A DNA stretch of 64,000 bases from Pedobacter sp. KBW06 (GTDB taxonomy: Bacteria > Bacteroidota > Bacteroidia > Sphingobacteriales > Sphingobacteriaceae), in assembly GCF_003852525.1 (NCBI RefSeq), contig NZ_QAJL01000001.1, positions 2,280,527 to 2,344,526 of the forward strand. Reading direction: 5' to 3'. A program made the position numbers and the translations under genes. Shown piece by piece: positions 62,098 to 64,000 of the stretch. Within the stretch, counting starts at the first letter, position 1, and each line of letters begins with the position of its first letter. The notes under the pieces are model-generated. The model ran no database searches. It was not told the origin of the DNA and saw only the letters and a list, made by a program, of their open reading frames with translations.

Positions 62098-62949
62098 CTA
62101 TAATGCATCGTCCTGATCCATATATTCAATCAATACCTGTTGCATCAATTCCATAAAATGTGTTCTACTCAACCGCTTTCTTCGGCGAATTTCACGTAAC
62201 CGATTTGCGGGAATACCAATTTGTACGCCAAAGCTTTCTTCCAGCCACCTGAAGATCTCAGCGAGTCCAGCTTTCTGATCATTCAATTGTTTAGACAAAT
62301 AAATACCATAGCCCAATTCTACCAGGTTAATGATCTCTCCGGTCCAGTCAAACCATTTCTTTCCTTGTGTGGCCAGACCTGCTGAGGCTTGCTTCTGTTC
62401 AAGTATCATCAATTCATTCAAAATATACTCCTGCAGCATTTCATATGCAATGAATTGCGAAAACAGGTAATCACAACAGGTTGAGAATTCAGAATCAAGT
62501 TCCGGGATTACCGGCAAGAGTAAAGTCTGAGGAGTAGTACCCCTCAAAAAAAAGATTTCATCCAAGTCGGTGAAACCTGCTCTAAAATATTCATAGTGAA
62601 AAACATGTTGTTTAAAAAATCGGGAAATAAAAGCCAGTTCCTCCAGATAAAATTCACGCAACATTTCGCGGGTTCCTACCGGCATCTGCTGAGTCATTGT
62701 AAACTGAGCCACCTGAAAGATCTTCAGCGCATAAAATTCGGGTTTTTCAAATTTAAAGAAGTAGATCTCTTCAAACTTATCTTTAAAGGCCACCGCACTG
62801 ATGTGCTGTCGGACTTCAGTCAGAAAGTCATTAATTAAACACATAGACTCATTGAACTTTTCTACCGGACTCAACTGATCTAGTCCAGTAATTACCTTTA
62901 ACCTGCCACGGAGTTCACGGAAGGCTTGTTTGAGGGTAGTCTTTCTCAT
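62098..62949 (-). CDS. rteC: RteC-type regulator of mobile elements
   Basis: A 283-residue RteC-domain protein: an N-terminal helical region, EKPEFYALKIFQVAQF and HYEYFRAGFTDLDEIFFLRG, the classic RteC region, then a C-terminal part ending RRRKRLSRTHFMELMQQVLI. In CTnDOT, RteC activates excision genes in response to tetracycline. Here no tetQ, rteA or rteB is near, so its inducer is unknown. It is the first gene of the minus-strand block on the right. Confidence 0.85.
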   Translation of the reverse strand: MRKTTLKQAFRELRGRLKVITGLDQLSPVEKFNESMCLINDFLTEVRQHISAVAFKDKFEEIYFFKFEKPEFYALKIFQVAQFTMTQQMPVGTREMLREFYLEELAFISRFFKQHVFHYEYFRAGFTDLDEIFFLRGTTPQTLLLPVIPELDSEFSTCCDYLFSQFIAYEMLQEYILNELMILEQKQASAGLATQGKKWFDWTGEIINLVELGYGIYLSKQLNDQKAGLAEIFRWLEESFGVQIGIPANRLREIRRRKRLSRTHFMELMQQVLIEYMDQDDAL

Positions 62950-63364
62950 ATGAAATATAGTTTAGATAAAATCCTGTAGCCACCTGTTCACTGGTGATTG
63001 TCTGTCACAACTACATGGATAAGAAGCGTTTGATTTTCGATTTACGTTATTGCCAAAATTGGGCAGAAGCTCCTCAGAAGGAAATAGGGTAACTACCTTA
63101 TTTTATAATTTTAGGGTATTCACCCTAGAATTATAAACATTCTATTCTGCAACTTGCGTGCAATGGAAAACAGGGAAATTCCTACTCTTACACCCACTTC
63201 ACATGCTACGGGCAGGAATTAAAAATAAAAAATCTAAAAGCAAACAAACCCGACATTATTTAATATTAATTCACAATTAAAACCAATAAATGTTAAAAAA
63301 TGTAAATAAAGTTAATTATGTTAAATTGTTTGAAATAAAAAAAATCACCCTACAATTTTGGACC
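62950..63364. other. Divergent intergenic region with a hairpin
   Basis: It separates rteC from the outer-membrane gene. It contains a 15-bp hairpin at 63103-63136. TTTG and TACAATTTTG at 63329-63360 resemble promoter boxes but lie too close to the ATG to be one for that gene. Confidence 0.45.
63103..63136. repeat. 15-bp inverted repeat between rteC and the barrel gene
   Basis: Arms 63103-63117 and 63122-63136 pair with one G-U type mismatch and a 4-nt loop. It holds the mirrored TAGGGT and ACCCTA, which also make it a candidate operator. A copy of the half site GGGT lies at 63087-63090. Confidence 0.6.
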
Positions 63365-63961
63365 ATGAAAAAATGGAAATTTTTAATGATGCTTGTTATA
63401 GGAATAGCAGGCTCAACAAACTTAAAGGCCCAAGAGCCATCAAAACCGGAAAGCTCCTTACAGATTGCTCCTTTTGCAGGATTTAACCTTGATAAAAAAA
63501 CCTTTGTATATGGAGGAGAATTGAGTTATGAATACCGGTTTAACAACCGCTGGAGTCTAACCGCAGGAGCGATGATTTCTACGGGCAGCAAAGACAACCC
63601 GAAAAAATTCAATGGGCCTGATTTCTCATTAAAGCCAAATCACATACGGGTTATTGAATATGGACTTAATCTGGGAGCAAAATATTACATCGGGAACTTC
63701 TATCTGGCAGCAGGATTTGGAATCGGCAGAAATAGTCAAAAATTGACCTATCCGGGGTCAGTTAGCCCTGATGGCCTTAGACAAGAAGGAAAATACTTAA
63801 CAAACGGGTTATTTCAAAGCTATGGTATAGGGTACCAAATTCCGTTAAAAAACAAAAGTAGTCTAGAGATATTCATGAAAGCTTACGGAACCCGTGATTT
63901 GAATGTGGCTACCGGTATACGTTTTTCATTTGGCCTGGGGAAAAAACAAACCAGGAAATAG
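63365..63961 (+). CDS. Outer-membrane beta-barrel protein
   Basis: About 198 residues from ATG 63365 (MKKWKFLMMLVIGIAG, signal peptide ending LKAQ), which is a better start than the one at 63290. The mature protein has short alternating strands (YGGELSYEYRFNNRWSLTAG, GLNLGAKYYIGNFYLAAG) and ends in a strand FSFGLGKK, as in the OmpX/OprF-like 8-strand barrels. No function known. It faces away from rteC, and the mobile element may end before it. Confidence 0.75.
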   Translation: MKKWKFLMMLVIGIAGSTNLKAQEPSKPESSLQIAPFAGFNLDKKTFVYGGELSYEYRFNNRWSLTAGAMISTGSKDNPKKFNGPDFSLKPNHIRVIEYGLNLGAKYYIGNFYLAAGFGIGRNSQKLTYPGSVSPDGLRQEGKYLTNGLFQSYGIGYQIPLKNKSSLEIFMKAYGTRDLNVATGIRFSFGLGKKQTRK

Positions 63962-64000
63962 AATCGGAACACTCAAGATCCCTTCGTTCTCTATAGCGGC

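Noticed and set aside
1..64000. CRISPR array, tRNA, rRNA, replication origin or intact insertion sequence
   Set aside because: I looked for spaced direct repeats, tRNA T-loop motifs, and transposase or integrase catalytic motifs and found none that hold up.

Overview
The window comes from a member of the Bacteroidota, most likely a Sphingobacteriaceae (Pedobacter-like) genome. The basis is a complete ECF sigma / FecR / SusC / SusD / TlpA locus, a Bacteroidetes-type Tra conjugation module with RteC, AT-rich intergenic DNA and typical Bacteroidota families (DUF4369-thioredoxin, DUF2007, Hc1-like histone). No tRNA, rRNA, CRISPR array, integrase or intact transposase was recognised.

Layout. 1-6700: housekeeping and accessory genes: three AraC-type regulators (the first cut by the left edge), a DinB-like protein, a YcaQ-type glycosylase-like protein, an NTF2-like protein and an amidase. 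6700-15520: scattered genes and decay: a GNAT, a beta-helix lipoprotein, an S41 peptidase and a TlpA-like thioredoxin, followed by a ruined sigma/FecR locus whose SusC and SusD are gone. 15580-28640: a dense defence and toxin-antitoxin island: a Vsr/DUF559-like nuclease, a HEPN-like protein, a restriction-nuclease/ImmA-IrrE fusion, a winged-helix/PD-(D/E)XK protein, an AbiE pair arranged tail to tail behind three palindromes, a three-gene toxin-antitoxin-chaperone operon with a SecB-like third gene, HipBA and HigBA. 28850-29440: a frameshifted excisionase-like gene and its usual partner. 29990-38460: the intact SusCD-type uptake locus. 38860-44700: hypotheticals, a broken HNH endonuclease, a glycosyltransferase, a flippase and membrane proteins. 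44860-50260: a second candidate defence block: a large PD-(D/E)XK protein just behind a protein with a C-terminal HEPN motif, two small unknowns and another HEPN-motif protein. 50280-62950: a minus-strand conjugative module (histone-like protein, two paralogous unknowns, TraM, L, K, J, three TraI-like proteins, a lipoprotein, TraG, F, E, an unknown, RteC). An outer-membrane barrel gene closes the window.

How the parts fit. The stretch from about 15.5 to 62.9 kb looks like accumulated mobile-element cargo: toxin-antitoxin and nuclease genes beside conjugation genes. The transfer module lacks recognisable TraN, relaxase, coupling protein and integrase here, so it is partial, degraded, or continued elsewhere. 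The most interesting candidates for under-described systems are the HEPN + PD-(D/E)XK pair (44.9-47.9 kb), the nuclease/ImmA-IrrE fusion next to a second nuclease (18.1-21.1 kb), the toxin-antitoxin-chaperone operon (24.3-25.9 kb) and the convergent AbiE pair (21.4-23.5 kb).

All functional calls rest on motif recognition by eye; no database search was run.
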